A stretch of 45,948 nt of DNA from a virus: positions 1 through 45,948 of the IMG/VR virus record IMGVR_UViG_3300010160_000077. The stretch is one strand, 5' to 3'. The position numbers and the translations under genes were made by a program. Shown here piece after piece: positions 7,105-18,800 of this stretch. Under the pieces are notes generated by a model. That model was not told the DNA's origin. It searched no databases and was given only the letters and a program-made list of their open reading frames with translations. Positions within the stretch are counted from its first letter, which is position 1, and every line of letters starts with the position of its first letter.

Positions 7105-9014
7105 GCATATTCAACTATACTCTTCCTTCAGGTTCTACATTCAGACTATCTGCACCTGCTGGCACCACACAGTTACAGGCTGATTTGATATTTTATGGTC
7201 AAGTGGCCGCTGGGGCATTGGTGGGCTACAGCCCTGGGCAAACACTGACCGGTGCCGCAACAAACATTACCAAGTTTGCGCTTAGTAGATTGGATCGAGG
7301 AACAGCCGGAGTTGACAACCAGGCAATACTTTCGTTGATAGGTAGTGGTCTAGGGGCATCAATAGCAACAAACAACGGACTAGGGATATTGACAAATAAT
7401 TCACTGAATGCATTGACCAACAGCATATTGAATACATTGGCAAATGACGGACTGGGCATATCAACAAATAATGCACTACTGAATGCGTTGACAAACAATG
7501 GACTAGGGATATTGACAAATAATTCACTGAATGCATTGACAAATAATTCACTAGGTACATTGACAACCAGCATACTGGATGCATTAACAAACAATGGATT
7601 GAATGCAATTTTGACGTTGAACAATTTGCCCACCAGTACTGGAATACCCGCATTGGTTAACACGCCGTTGACTAATCCAATTAATCAAGCCAATTTAATA
7701 AACATCAACACAGGTCTTCCTGTTGCAGCAATTGGGCCTCTCAGTTCAATACAGGTGCAAGGTATCCTGGCCCAGGTGGCCAACCTGGTGGATCAGCCCG
7801 CCGACACAATGAGTGACGATAAGGGAGTTGGACAATACGGTCTAAGCTGTGTGCAATTAGAACAGGCCGGGTATGTCAAGCCCAATACTTGGAAACGATT
7901 TATATTTGATCCAGCGCCGTTGACCAGTGTACTGAGTTCTCCTGGAATTTGGACTGGCAAAGGCGGAATTACTACAGCCGCACAATTTTTAGCAAATCCA
8001 GGAACACAAACTAGGGCCATGACATCGTTACTACAAGATGGTTACACTGGGCTGGTATCAAATGGAGTAATAACTCCATCAACCACACAGGCAATAACAG
8101 CCAGTGTTGGACAGGTGTTTACACAAAATAGCGTGACCAGTGTCTTGACAAATACCGCAGTGGGAGATGTAGGTGCCTTGGTTGCCAACGCAGGAAGATT
8201 TGGATCAGCAGCCACAGCAGCCTGGAGTCAGACTAGTAATTTAACAAGTTTAGTAAATGGACAGCTTCCAAATCCAGCCGGTGTTCTTAGCGGTCTAAGC
8301 GGATCATTGAGTACCACGGTTGGTAATATTGGACAAAGTGTTAGCTCGCTGACCAGTAACCTTGACATCACAGGCAAGGCTGCACAGTTTGCCACAGCAT
8401 TTAGCAATCCAACAAGTGCAATTACTAATTTAGCAAATACCGATGTAGGTGCCCTGGCCACAGGTGCTCTTGACAATGCCACTGCGGCTGTTTCTGGTGC
8501 AATTGACAATGCCACTGCGGCAGCAACCGGCGCTGTCAGCAGTGCGATTGATGCAGTCAACGGTCAAATAAGCAACGTAACTGATAAACTCAATGGTTTA
8601 TCTAATTTGAGTTTAGACAGTCTTAGCAATATATTTGGTGGCGGAGCTGGCGATCTAGTAGCAAAAGTACAAACCGCAGCTGGATTTACAAACACAACAA
8701 ATCGTGCCACACTGGATGTGGCATTTGTTAAGATACTAGGAAGTTCTAAAATACCAGTGCCTTCGTTTGAAGCACCATCGGCTAATAGTTTGTCTTTGAG
8801 TTCTCTTGCAGATATTTCATCAGCAGCAACAATCCTACAGAACTTAAAAAGCCAAGGCGGTGCGTTATTAAGCCAAGTCTCTCAAGCACAAAATACTGTG
8901 ACAGGGCTAATAAGTCAGGCACAAAATACTGCATCGGGAATATCCACGCAGGCCGGCGGTGTGATTAGTAATGCTTTAAATCAAGCGAGACCCACCTTTC
9001 CACGAATAGGATAA
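7101..9014 (+). CDS. Repeat-rich baseplate hub/spike-associated protein
   Basis: I chose the ATG at 7101, which forms an ATGA overlap with the spike gene. The longer open frame from 6954 lies inside the spike's conserved end. The 637-residue product starts SIFNYTLPSGSTFRLSAPAG. Residues 91-171 are ten near-perfect octapeptide repeats of the type NNGLGILT/NNSLNALT. Residues about 243-325 form the only globular-looking, family-like block (GQYGLSCVQLEQAGYVKP, then W-T-G-K-G-G-I and a segment with FLANPGTQTRAM). A similar block occurs in hub or tail-lysin-like proteins of marine phages, but I see no clear catalytic set. The rest is A/S/T/N-rich, probably helical, with further repeats. Its position directly after the spike suggests a hub or spike-tip role. 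Function unproven. Confidence 0.6.
   Translation: MSIFNYTLPSGSTFRLSAPAGTTQLQADLIFYGQVAAGALVGYSPGQTLTGAATNITKFALSRLDRGTAGVDNQAILSLIGSGLGASIATNNGLGILTNNSLNALTNSILNTLANDGLGISTNNALLNALTNNGLGILTNNSLNALTNNSLGTLTTSILDALTNNGLNAILTLNNLPTSTGIPALVNTPLTNPINQANLININTGLPVAAIGPLSSIQVQGILAQVANLVDQPADTMSDDKGVGQYGLSCVQLEQAGYVKPNTWKRFIFDPAPLTSVLSSPGIWTGKGGITTAAQFLANPGTQTRAMTSLLQDGYTGLVSNGVITPSTTQAITASVGQVFTQNSVTSVLTNTAVGDVGALVANAGRFGSAATAAWSQTSNLTSLVNGQLPNPAGVLSGLSGSLSTTVGNIGQSVSSLTSNLDITGKAAQFATAFSNPTSAITNLANTDVGALATGALDNATAAVSGAIDNATAAATGAVSSAIDAVNGQISNVTDKLNGLSNLSLDSLSNIFGGGAGDLVAKVQTAAGFTNTTNRATLDVAFVKILGSSKIPVPSFEAPSANSLSLSSLADISSAATILQNLKSQGGALLSQVSQAQNTVTGLISQAQNTASGISTQAGGVISNALNQARPTFPRIG
7371..7613 (+). 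repeat. Ten tandem 24-bp units coding octapeptides
   Basis: The translated units run NNGLGILT, NNSLNALT, NSILNTLA, NDGLGIST, NNALLNALT (nine residues), NNGLGILT, NNSLNALT, NNSLGTLT, TSILDALT, NNGLNAIL. The 48-bp pair NNGLGILT-NNSLNALT occurs twice with almost identical DNA (from 7371 and from 7498). The reading frame is kept throughout, including through the one nine-residue unit. Confidence 0.9.
8470..8521 (+). repeat. Two 19-bp direct repeats, 33-bp period
   Basis: TTGACAATGCCACTGCGGC is found at 8470-8488 and at 8503-8521. It lies inside an alanine-rich stretch whose protein repeats read LDNATAAVSGA and IDNATAAATGA. It is probably an in-frame duplication of an 11-residue helix unit. Confidence 0.85.
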
Positions 9015-9017
9015 GAG

Positions 9018-9023
9018 TAAATA
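9018..9023 (+). promoter_or_regulatory. TAAATA element just before the gp25 start (weak)
   Basis: GTAAATAC lies between the previous stop and the gp25 ATG, with only four bases before the start. A normal late promoter here would start transcription at or inside the start codon. It may be chance in an A/T-rich gap or a leaderless late start. The same four-base spacing recurs at 26718-26723. Confidence 0.25.
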
Positions 9024-9027
9024 CATT

Positions 9028-9402
9028 ATGACTACGTTTATTGGATTTAATACCATCAATCAAAACAAGTATTTTACTTTAACTGATTTTGAACTGATCA
9101 AAAGAGACTTGCTAAATGCTTTTAATATTAGACAAGGTGAACTGGTGGGCCGTCCTGCCTACGGAACTACCCTGTGGGACATGTTGTTTGAAAATCAAAC
9201 ACAAGATACTTTGCAATCAATGTACACTGAAATCCAGCGTGTAGCAGCCGGAGATCCTAGGATTTATATCAGCGCCCTAGAAGTATTCCCACAAGAAAAC
9301 GGCCTGTTGATACAGCTTGAGCTTACCGTAGTTCCAACCACAGACGCACAAAGATTGAGTGTTTTCTTTGATCAGACTCAGCGTGTAGCCACGTATGTTT
9401 AA
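9028..9402 (+). CDS. gp25: Baseplate wedge protein gp25
   Basis: A 124-residue protein with the complete gp25-like fold (named lysozyme-like but structural). Landmarks are LIKRDLLNAFNIRQGELVGR, PAYGTTLWDMLFENQ, IQRVAAGDPRIYISALEVFP and a closing beta strand. T4 gp25 is 132 residues, so it is full length. Gp25 clamps the gp6 ring and is needed to start sheath polymerisation. The conserved gp6 gene follows after a 45-base gap holding a late-type promoter element. Confidence 0.9.
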   Translation: MTTFIGFNTINQNKYFTLTDFELIKRDLLNAFNIRQGELVGRPAYGTTLWDMLFENQTQDTLQSMYTEIQRVAAGDPRIYISALEVFPQENGLLIQLELTVVPTTDAQRLSVFFDQTQRVATYV

Positions 9403-9421
9403 CTACCCAGATTATTAATGC

Positions 9422-9429
9422 CATAAATA
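9422..9429 (+). promoter_or_regulatory. T4-late-type promoter element (CATAAATA)
   Basis: CATAAATA in the 45-base gap between gp25 and gp6 ends 18 bases before the gp6 ATG. A GGAAGAA ribosome binding site follows it. The spacing matches that of the elements before 128, 27546 and 28965. It would drive gp6 and the giant gp7-type gene. Confidence 0.6.
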
Positions 9430-9447
9430 CAAAACACTGGAAGAACT

Positions 9448-12400
9448 ATGGCTACAACTACAAGACAAACTGTAATATTTGGCGTCGAGGATTGGAAACG
9501 GATCTATCAAACCTATAGAGAAGCCGACTTTCAAAGTTATGATTTTGAAACACTGCGTAAAAGTTTTGTAGATTATTTGCGCCTGTACTATCCAGAAACT
9601 TTCAATGACTACATTGAAAGTAGTGAATTCATTGCCTTGCTTGACGTCATGGCTTTTATGGGCCAGGCACTGGCATTCAGAACAGACTTAAACACCAGAG
9701 AAAATTACCTAGACACAGCTGAACGTAGAGACAGCGTGATCAAGCTGGCCAATTTGGTCAGCTATACTCCGTTGCGTAATACCGAAGCAAGTGGTTATCT
9801 CAAAGTATTCAGTGTCAGTACCACAGAAAGTGTTTTTGACTACAATGGTATCAATCTTGCCAACCTCACTATAAACTGGGCTGATCCTACCAATCTTGAT
9901 TGGCAAGAACAATTTACCGTTATTATCAATGCCTCCTTGGTCAATACACAACGCTTTGGTCGCCCAGGTGCTAGCCAAGATATCCTTGGAGTTGGCACAC
10001 AAGAATACACTATCAATCTTGTTCCAGGGTTTTTACCAGTGATTCCATATACTGCCACAGTTGATGGAGTCAACATGCCTTTTGAAGTGGTCAACGCCAC
10101 CGCAGTAGGACAAGATTACATATACGAACCGCCGCCGTTGCCTATTGGCAGATTCAATGTTTTATTCCGTAACGATCAATTGGGCTTTGCTAGTGCCAAC
10201 ACCGGGTACTTTTTCTTGTTCAAGCAAGGTACGCTACAAAATCAAGACTTTAATTTGGCCGAAAGAATTACAAATCGTGCGGTCAATATAAACATTGAAG
10301 GCGTTAATAATACCGATGTGTGGTTGTATCAATTGGATAATGTGGGTAATATCAGCACTTTTTGGAGACCAGTGCAAAGTGTTTATGCAGCCGCAGTTGA
10401 ACAGTTGGCCGTAGGCACACAAAATATCTACAGTATTGCCAGTCGAGTAAATGATCAAATCACTTTGAATTTTGGTGACGGCATATTCAGTACTATCCCT
10501 GTTGGCACATTTAGAACTTATGTTAGAGCCAGCAATGGATTGACTTATATTATCAATCCGCAGGAAATGCAAAGCGTACAGATCCCCATCAGCTATGTGA
10601 GTCGTACTGGGCAAATTGAAACACTGACCTTCACTTGCGGAATTACTCAGCCAGTGACCAATGCCCAGTCTAGAGAAACCATTGCTGAAATCAAACAACG
10701 TGCTCCTGCACAATACTATACACAAAACAGAATGGTCAACGGCGAAGACTATAGTAATTTTCCATTTACACAGTACAACAGTATACTAAAAAGCACAGCG
10801 GTAAATCGTGCCAGCATTGGTACCAGCAGATATCTTGACCTAGTTGATGGTACAGGAAAATATTCCAGCACTAATATTTTTGCCAGCGATGGTGCCTTGT
10901 ATGAAAGCAATTTAACACCGGCATTTTTATTCAGTTGGCTCAGTATCAACGACATCAGCGATGTGGTATATAATCAACTCAATCCATTGTTGGCCAAGGC
11001 CGGTATGCAACAGTTTTACTATGCTAATTTTCGTCCAAGACCACAGCTGGCCTCGTATCAATATACTTGGCATCTCAGCACAGTTATAACAAACGAAGCC
11101 ACAGGCTATTTTGAAAACAGTGCAGGACAACCAGTTCCCATTGGTGAGTATGCCAGCAACAATGCCAAGTATATCACAGTTGGTAGCCTGGTAAAATTTA
11201 TTCCACCCAGTGGCTATTACTTTGATGCAGAGAACCGTTTGCAAGCAGGCTCAGCAACACAGCCAAATCAAAAAATGGTATTGTGGGCAGGTCCCACTGC
11301 GGTATATCTAGCAGGTATTGCAGACGGGCTAGGAAATTTACCCGACGGCACAGGTCCAGTGGTGTTGAATACCTATGTACCAAATGGTGCAATACCCGTA
11401 GAAGTTATTCCGTTATTTGTAACAGATATACCCACCAGTCTAAAACAAGATATTGTAAATCAAATTTATCAAAATCAAAATTTTGGTCTAGGGTATGATA
11501 ATCTTACAGCCACCTGGTACCTGATTACCAGCAGTAACCTAGACACAAATGCCGAATTCAGTTTAACCAACGCACAGAACACATCTGGCACCAATATTGA
11601 TGCCAGTTGGCTAATACAGTGTACCACCAATGGTGCAAACTATACTGTAATATCACGATCCTTGGATTATTTCTTTGGTAGTGTGGCAGAAACAAGATTC
11701 TTCTTTTACACCAGCGATCCAATTTATGACAGTCGCACTGGCACTGTGATTAGTGATTATGTAAACATACTCAAAATCAATTCAGAACCCGATACAAACT
11801 ATCCCTTGCCTGAAGATGCTAGATTGCCCATCATTGCTCAACCAGTCTTAACTGATGGACTCACAGATGACTTCCAGGTAGAAGTCAGTTTTGAAACCAG
11901 CGCCGGTGGAACTGTTCCTGTTGATCCAGACTTTTTTGACAATCTTGTGGCACCTGCAGTGAGTCCCAATAACAAATTGGTATTCTTCCAACAGACTGTG
12001 GACTTTGACAATTTACAAAGATATCTTTTGGTGCAAAATGGCATAGTCAACAGCGAGTATCCCACCCAGGACACAATATTGGTGGTGCTAGATCAATACA
12101 ACATAGGACAGGTATTCTATGCATACAATCAATATCTTACATATGATAATGGCCAACCTAGACCTATTACTGACCAAATTTTTTACACATTAGAATTAAA
12201 CAGCTCTGGTGTAAGAATACTCACAGTCAATAGTACTTTTGTAGCCAGAATTGGTCGACAAGATTTGTATTTTCAATACAGACACAACAGTCCCCTGACC
12301 AATCGTATTGACCCAGGTAGCACAAATATCATTGATGTATATGTGGTCACTAATGAATATTATACCTCCTATCAAAACTGGCTAAGAGATGTTACCGGCA

Positions 12401-12897
12401 CAGTGTCAGAACCCAGTCCGCCTACTATAGATCAATTAAACACGGCCTACGCCGGACTTGATACCTACAAGATGATTTCAGACAATTTGATTTTGAATTC
12501 CGTCGACTTCCAGCCCTTGTTTGGTCGCAAAGCTGATGTTGCACTACGGGCCACTATCAAAGTTATCCAGAACGGCCAGAGCACAGCCAGCAATAGTGAA
12601 ATACGCAATCTTGTGGTGGCCACAATGGAAACTTATTTTGATTTGGCAGCATGGAACTTTGGAGATACATTTTACTTCAGTGAACTTGCGGCCTATATAC
12701 ATCAACAGATTGGAGACATTGTCAGCAGCGTGGTCCTGGTTCCCTTAGATCCACAAAAGAGCTTTGGTGACTTGTATGAAATAAGATCTGCTCCAAATCA
12801 AATATTTGTCAATGGTGCCACAGTCAACGATGTAGAAGTTATTACCGCACTCACCAGCACAAATTTACAAACTGCACCTGGTAGTGGAGTAATTTAA
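9448..12897 (+). CDS. gp6: Baseplate wedge protein gp6
   Basis: The 1149-residue protein opens with the conserved gp6 N-terminus of T4-like phages: a W-K-R-I-Y segment, FDYLRLYYPETF-like FVDYLRLYYPETFNDYIESS, LLDVMAFMGQALAFRTDLN and YLDTAERRDSVIKLANLVSY. The C-terminus (about 1010-1130) has RKADVALRATIKV and a helical FSELAAYIHQQIGDIVSSV segment, which also fit the baseplate_J/gp6 class. Gp6 dimers with gp7 and gp53 make the inner iris ring that links the wedges around the hub. T4 gp6 is 660 residues; the extra length lies in beta-rich middle insertions (about 300-1000). Its stop shares one base with the following start. Confidence 0.85.
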   Translation: MATTTRQTVIFGVEDWKRIYQTYREADFQSYDFETLRKSFVDYLRLYYPETFNDYIESSEFIALLDVMAFMGQALAFRTDLNTRENYLDTAERRDSVIKLANLVSYTPLRNTEASGYLKVFSVSTTESVFDYNGINLANLTINWADPTNLDWQEQFTVIINASLVNTQRFGRPGASQDILGVGTQEYTINLVPGFLPVIPYTATVDGVNMPFEVVNATAVGQDYIYEPPPLPIGRFNVLFRNDQLGFASANTGYFFLFKQGTLQNQDFNLAERITNRAVNINIEGVNNTDVWLYQLDNVGNISTFWRPVQSVYAAAVEQLAVGTQNIYSIASRVNDQITLNFGDGIFSTIPVGTFRTYVRASNGLTYIINPQEMQSVQIPISYVSRTGQIETLTFTCGITQPVTNAQSRETIAEIKQRAPAQYYTQNRMVNGEDYSNFPFTQYNSILKSTAVNRASIGTSRYLDLVDGTGKYSSTNIFASDGALYESNLTPAFLFSWLSINDISDVVYNQLNPLLAKAGMQQFYYANFRPRPQLASYQYTWHLSTVITNEATGYFENSAGQPVPIGEYASNNAKYITVGSLVKFIPPSGYYFDAENRLQAGSATQPNQKMVLWAGPTAVYLAGIADGLGNLPDGTGPVVLNTYVPNGAIPVEVIPLFVTDIPTSLKQDIVNQIYQNQNFGLGYDNLTATWYLITSSNLDTNAEFSLTNAQNTSGTNIDASWLIQCTTNGANYTVISRSLDYFFGSVAETRFFFYTSDPIYDSRTGTVISDYVNILKINSEPDTNYPLPEDARLPIIAQPVLTDGLTDDFQVEVSFETSAGGTVPVDPDFFDNLVAPAVSPNNKLVFFQQTVDFDNLQRYLLVQNGIVNSEYPTQDTILVVLDQYNIGQVFYAYNQYLTYDNGQPRPITDQIFYTLELNSSGVRILTVNSTFVARIGRQDLYFQYRHNSPLTNRIDPGSTNIIDVYVVTNEYYTSYQNWLRDVTGTVSEPSPPTIDQLNTAYAGLDTYKMISDNLILNSVDFQPLFGRKADVALRATIKVIQNGQSTASNSEIRNLVVATMETYFDLAAWNFGDTFYFSELAAYIHQQIGDIVSSVVLVPLDPQKSFGDLYEIRSAPNQIFVNGATVNDVEVITALTSTNLQTAPGSGVI

Positions 12898-15800
12898 TGG
12901 CCAACAATGTACGCTCAGTAGACTTTCTTCCAGAGATATTCCAGACTCCAGTCAACCAACAGTTTTTGGCCGCAACACTGGATCAGTTAATACAAGAACC
13001 AGCATTTAAAAAGAGTCAAGGATTTATTGGTCGCCGTATTGGTCCTGGAGTAAATGCTAATGATCGTTACGTGGTAGAACCCACTGCGGTACGCAACAAC
13101 TATCAACTGGAGCCCGGTGTCTGTCAGATCAATCCTGACAATACTCGTCAGGTCATTGATGCTATTACCTATCCTGGAATCAATGATGCCCTGGCTTTAC
13201 AAGGCGCAGTGGTCAATAACCCATCTGATCTGTACAAGAGTGATTACTATACTTGGGATCCATTTGTTGACTTTGACAAGTTTATAAATTATGCACAATA
13301 TTACTGGGTTCCGGGTGGCCCAGACGCAGTCACAGTCAGTGCCACAGGAGTTCCTACATTTCAAAACTACACAGTAACTCGCAACAGCAACGGATACTAT
13401 ACATTTTCTGGAGTGCGCGGCAACAACCCAACACTTACTTTAGCCCGTCAAGGATCTTATAATTTTAACATAGCACAAAATGATCAAGTTACCGTACAGT
13501 ATCGTGTGACCAACAACGGTACCACCGCCTGGACCATCAACTACGACAGCAATCCAACATTGAGCCTGGTGCGTGGCAATACCTATATATTCAATTTGTC
13601 GTTGTCGGCACCATTGCCGTTTTATATCAAAACAGAACTCAGCTTTGGTTCTATTAATCAATACAACAATGGTGTCTCTCGTAATGGCTCCGTTACTGGA
13701 CTAATCACATTTACAGTTCCGCAAGATGCTCCGGATACCTTGTACTATTGCAGTTCAACTGAATTCAACATGCGTGGGCAATTTGACATTGTTGATGCTG
13801 TGGATGGAACAGGTCCTGATTTTTGGATACAAAGCAGTCCGGGAATAAATGGTGTGATACCTGCTACTCCCAACATTACTAGCAGAGATGTATATGGTGT
13901 TGTCAATAACGGCATTGACCTTGGTATTGTAACTTTTAATACTCCTACAGCAACAGAACAAAGTTTTTATTATAACCTGCCGCAACTTGGATCAATTCCA
14001 AATCAACCTCCTGGCACAGTAGATCTAGTCGTTAATCTTGGTTTCAATCAGATCAACAATATATATGTGGATACGTTTTTAGACAGCAATCCCAATGGCA
14101 TAGACGGAATAACCAATCTCAATGGACGTACTGTCTTTTTTCCAAATTCCAGCAGCTGGATAGTAAATGGCCAATATGATGTTCCACCTCAGCCATATGA
14201 CGCAGCTACATTTAGTAATCTAGAAGAAATAACAAATCCTGCTGTGCAATACGGTATATGGTTGATAAATTATGTGCCAGACGTAGACGGGAGATTATAC
14301 ATATCTCTCACTAGTATTTTGTCAGTGCCCAATTTGACACAGTGTAGCGTATTGTTTGGAACCCAATATGCCAGCACTAGGTGGTATAAAAACAGTTCTG
14401 GTTTCTTTGTAACAATGCCGGCGTTGACTGCTGTGCAAGACATATTGTATTATCAAGATAGTCAAGATCCAACCATGATCGGAGTAATAAAATTAGTAGA
14501 TGTTACTGTTGATGCTGAACTCAAAATAGATGATATAATTGGCAAAACTAATTATACCAGTCCCAATGGGGTGACATTTACCAATGGACTAAAAGTTTTA
14601 TTCACAGGCATAACAGTGCCAGACACCTATTCGGGCAATGAATACTATGTAGAAGGCGTTGGAACTGCTATACAACTATTGCCAGTTACAGATTTTGTAA
14701 CTCCTGAAACTTATATTCCAGGATCTCCTGTGGCGCCTGATTATCTTACGATTAATAGAGCCGGCCCAGATCTAAATCCTTGGTCAAGAAGCAATAGATG
14801 GTTTCATGTAGATGTGGTTGAACAAACAGCTCAATACAACTCAGACACAAATCCTCCGGTGCTAGATCAAGCATTTCGGGCCAAGCGCCCGATATTGGAA
14901 TTTAGAGCAGGAACTAGATTATTTGACTTTGGAACGCAAGGTTTGCAACCGGTCAACATTGTGGACTTTTCTCAAGAGGACGCCTTGACAACAGTTGAAG
15001 GCCAAGAGGAATTTATTACCGACGGTTATACAGTAGTTCAAGGTAGTACTATAATTTTTGCTGGTGATGAAGATCTTGCAGTTCGTAATAAAGTTTATCA
15101 AGTTGAATTTATTACACCAGACACAATACCTCCGCTGATCCCAGAACCAATTATCAATCTAGTGCCCATTGCAACTGTGGTCTATGATCAAACAACTGTG
15201 TGCCTGGATGGTGATACACTCACCGGTGTCAGTTTTTACTTTGACGGAGTCAACTGGCTTCAAACACAACAAAAAACTTCAGTAAATCAAGCTCCACTGT
15301 TCAACATCTACAATGCCAGTGGCGTAAGTTTTGGCAATCAATCTACCTACCCAAGTAGTAACTTTGTTGGTAGTAAGTTATTCAGCTATGCTGTAGGTAC
15401 TGGATCAAATGATGTAGTTTTAGGATTTCCATTATCCTATCTTAATCTTTCCAACATTGGTGACATAGTATTTGATAACAATTTGTACAGCGACAGTTTT
15501 AATTACACATCCAACAGCCAAGGATTTACCACAGCACTTAGCACAGGGTTTGTAAGACAGTATCAAGATCGAATTGTTTTCCAAAGAGAAATTGGCTGGC
15601 AAGATGCTGCGGTACAAAGTCAAATTAGACAACAGTTTAGATTTGCCTACGATGGCCGCCCACTACAATTAGACCTAGCAGTCAACGCCAATACCGTAGT
15701 TCCAGCCATACAGATATTTGTCAATGCCAACTTCTTAGAACCCTACGATACCGCAACAGGTGACTACACCTATTCGTATACTACAACGGCTACAACCACA

Positions 15801-18800
15801 ACAATCACTCTGCGTCGGCCTTATGTGGTTGGTGATCTAGTAGAAATACAAGTGCTAAGTGATCAAATAAGCGCCACAGCATTTTATCAAGTGCCCGTCA
15901 ACTTAGAAAACAATCCATTCAACGGCAACAGCAACCAGTTTACTCTGGGCACTGCAAGAAATCATTACAGTACCATTGGACAAAATTTAATCAATCTTGA
16001 AGGACCAGTGATTGGTAACAACAACAGTCGCGACCTTGGCAACATTGTTCCTTATGGTCTACAGATACTGCAACAAAGTGCTCCGCTTACCTTGGCCGGA
16101 TATTTTTTACGCAGTGAAGAATACAATATTTTTAATGCTTTACAGTTTAACAGCCGAGAGTATATCAAGTTTAAATCATTATTATTAAACACTTCAATAA
16201 CAAACGACTTTGTCAATTTAACTATACCTCAAATTGTAGATCAGTCAATTGCTATTATCAATGCAGGCGACACCAGCATCAGTCCTTTTTACTGGAGTGA
16301 TATGTTGCCCACTGGAACCACAGTGGCATCGAACTCGACCACTGTAACACCAATTACCATAGCAAGATTTAACACTGTACAGACTTACGATTTTACTACG
16401 TCTAATTACTTGGGGCTGTTGGTGTATGTAAACGATCGATTACTCGCTCGTGGCGTGGAATATGTGGTTGGAGATGGAACTCCTACCTTGACTATTTTAA
16501 TTCCGTTAGTGGTAGGAGATGTAGTTACTATCAACGAATACAATCCTACTTACGGAAATTTTGTACCAAACACTCCTACCAAGCTAGGTTTGTATCCTAA
16601 ATACATTCCGCGTATTTACATCAGTACTGACTATGTGAGACCCACGCCAGTAATACAAGGACACGATGGCAGCATTACTGTAGCATTTGGTGACATTAGA
16701 GATCAGGTCTTGTTAGAATTTGAAAACAGAATTTATAGTAATCTTAAAACAGATGGCAATCCTGTTCCAATCACTGTGGAACAAGTGTTACCAGGTTTCT
16801 TCCGCACAACAGATTATACCGAAGCCGAAATAACCAAGATCCTAGGCGAAGACTTTTTAATCTGGGTGGGTCTAAACAAACTAGATTATACCGCTCAAGA
16901 TTACTTGACCAATAACCCATTTACCTACAACTACAGCACAGCTGGAAACAGGATCAACAATGCGGTACTAGATCAAGGAGCCTGGCGCGGCATCTATCGT
17001 TATTTTTACGATACAATGACACCAAACACTACTCCATGGGAAATGTTGGGCTTTACTGAAAAACCCATCTGGTGGGAAGATCGTTATGGTCCAGTTCCGT
17101 ATACCAGTGATAACCTGGTGCTATGGGGCGATCTTGAACAAGGACTTGTGGCAGATCCAGTAGCACCATACATCAAACCCAACTTTGCCAGACCTGGGCT
17201 GACCACAGTCATTCCAGTCAACAGCCTAGGAGAACTACTACCGCCACTTGAAAGTGTAGTGGGATTGTACAATCCCAATGACTTCCGCAAGAGCTGGACA
17301 GTAGGCGACGGTGGTCCAGTTGAAGCGTCATGGTGGATGAGTTCAAGTTATCCATTTGCAGTAATGCGCCTGTTGGCTCTAACTAGACCAGCTGAATTTT
17401 TTGCCTTGTTTGCTGATCGAGATCTTTATCGTTACAATGCTGAACTAGAACAGTATCTCTACAACAATCGTTACAGACTTGATGGCAACGGATTAGAAAT
17501 CTATGGCAATGGTGTCAGCAAAGCCAGCTATATCAACTGGATCATTGACTACAATCAACAACGTGGTATCAACAGCACAACAGCCCTGACTACTGATTTG
17601 GCCAATCTTGATGTACGGTTATGTTATCGTATGGCAGCCTGGACTGATCAACAATATCTTGAAGTGTATCTTGAAAAGTCCAGCCCAGACAGTCAAAATG
17701 AATCTTTACAGATTCCTCCAGAAAGTTACAATCTTTTAGTTTATCGAGATCAACCCTACGCACAAATTACCTACAGTAGTGTGGTAGTTGAAACTGTGGA
17801 AAACGGTTGGGCAGTTTATGGGTATGGCAGTTACCAGCCATACTTTCCAATCATAGTCAGCGCAGTAAACGGAAAATTACAAACGGTATCAGCCGGTGGT
17901 GCCACAGTACAAGTGCCAGCACAGTACACCAACAATGTGACCAACATTCCATATGGATATGTGTTTACTAATCGTACCATGATGGTGGACTTTTTATTAA
18001 GTTATGGACAGTATCTTGAATCGCAAGGTATGACCTTTACTGAATTGGAAAATGGTTACACACTAAATTGGCCACAAATGGCTCAAGAGTTCTTGTACTT
18101 TAGTCAACAAGGCTGGCAGACCGGTACCTTGATCAATCTTAATCCGGCTGCAGGGCAACTCACAGCATATCGATTGGAATCAGTCGTTGACGACATTTAT
18201 AGTTATAGTCCTGAAAATCAGTTACTGGATCAAAATCGTCAGACAATACCCACAAGAGATTTGATCATACAGCGTGAAGGAAATAGCTTTAAGATAAATC
18301 CAGAACCTACAGCCAATCAGGCCATCAGTTTCTTGAACTTACGGTTTACTGATTATGAAAATATTGTAATCTTTGACAATGTCGATATATTCAATGATTT
18401 GATTTATGATCCAGTAACTGGAGCAAGACAAAGCAGAATGTATCTAAATGCATTTAATACAGTTGAATGGAACGGCACTCTTGATGCAAAAGGATTTATC
18501 CTAAATCAAAACAATGTCAAAGCATGGAATCCAAATTTGAGATATACCAAAGGTGACATTGTACGCTATAAAAATACCTATTGGCAAGCCAGTGGGCTGG
18601 TACAACCAAAGACCAAATTTGATTACAATGACTGGCTCAAAAGTAACTATGCTCTGATCGAGCAAGGACTATTGCCTAACCTGGCCAACAAAGCTGACCA
18701 ATTGGCCAACACTTACAACACACAAACTGCTAATTTAAACAACAACAATGATTTGCTGGCCTATAACTTGATTGGATTTACACCACGGCAGTACATGGCC

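Noticed and set aside
7380-7570. Several TTGACA hexamers that look like -35 boxes.
   Set aside because: They arise from the 24-bp coding repeats (L-T-N-N codons) and have no well-spaced -10 boxes; the frame is clearly coding.
7371-7613. Regular 24-bp repeats considered as a CRISPR array.
   Set aside because: There are no unique spacers; units abut each other and translate into octapeptides in one frame.
7226-7663. A 145-residue minus-strand frame with its own repeats.
   Set aside because: It is the mirror of the plus-strand octapeptide repeats; no promoter or ribosome binding site supports it.
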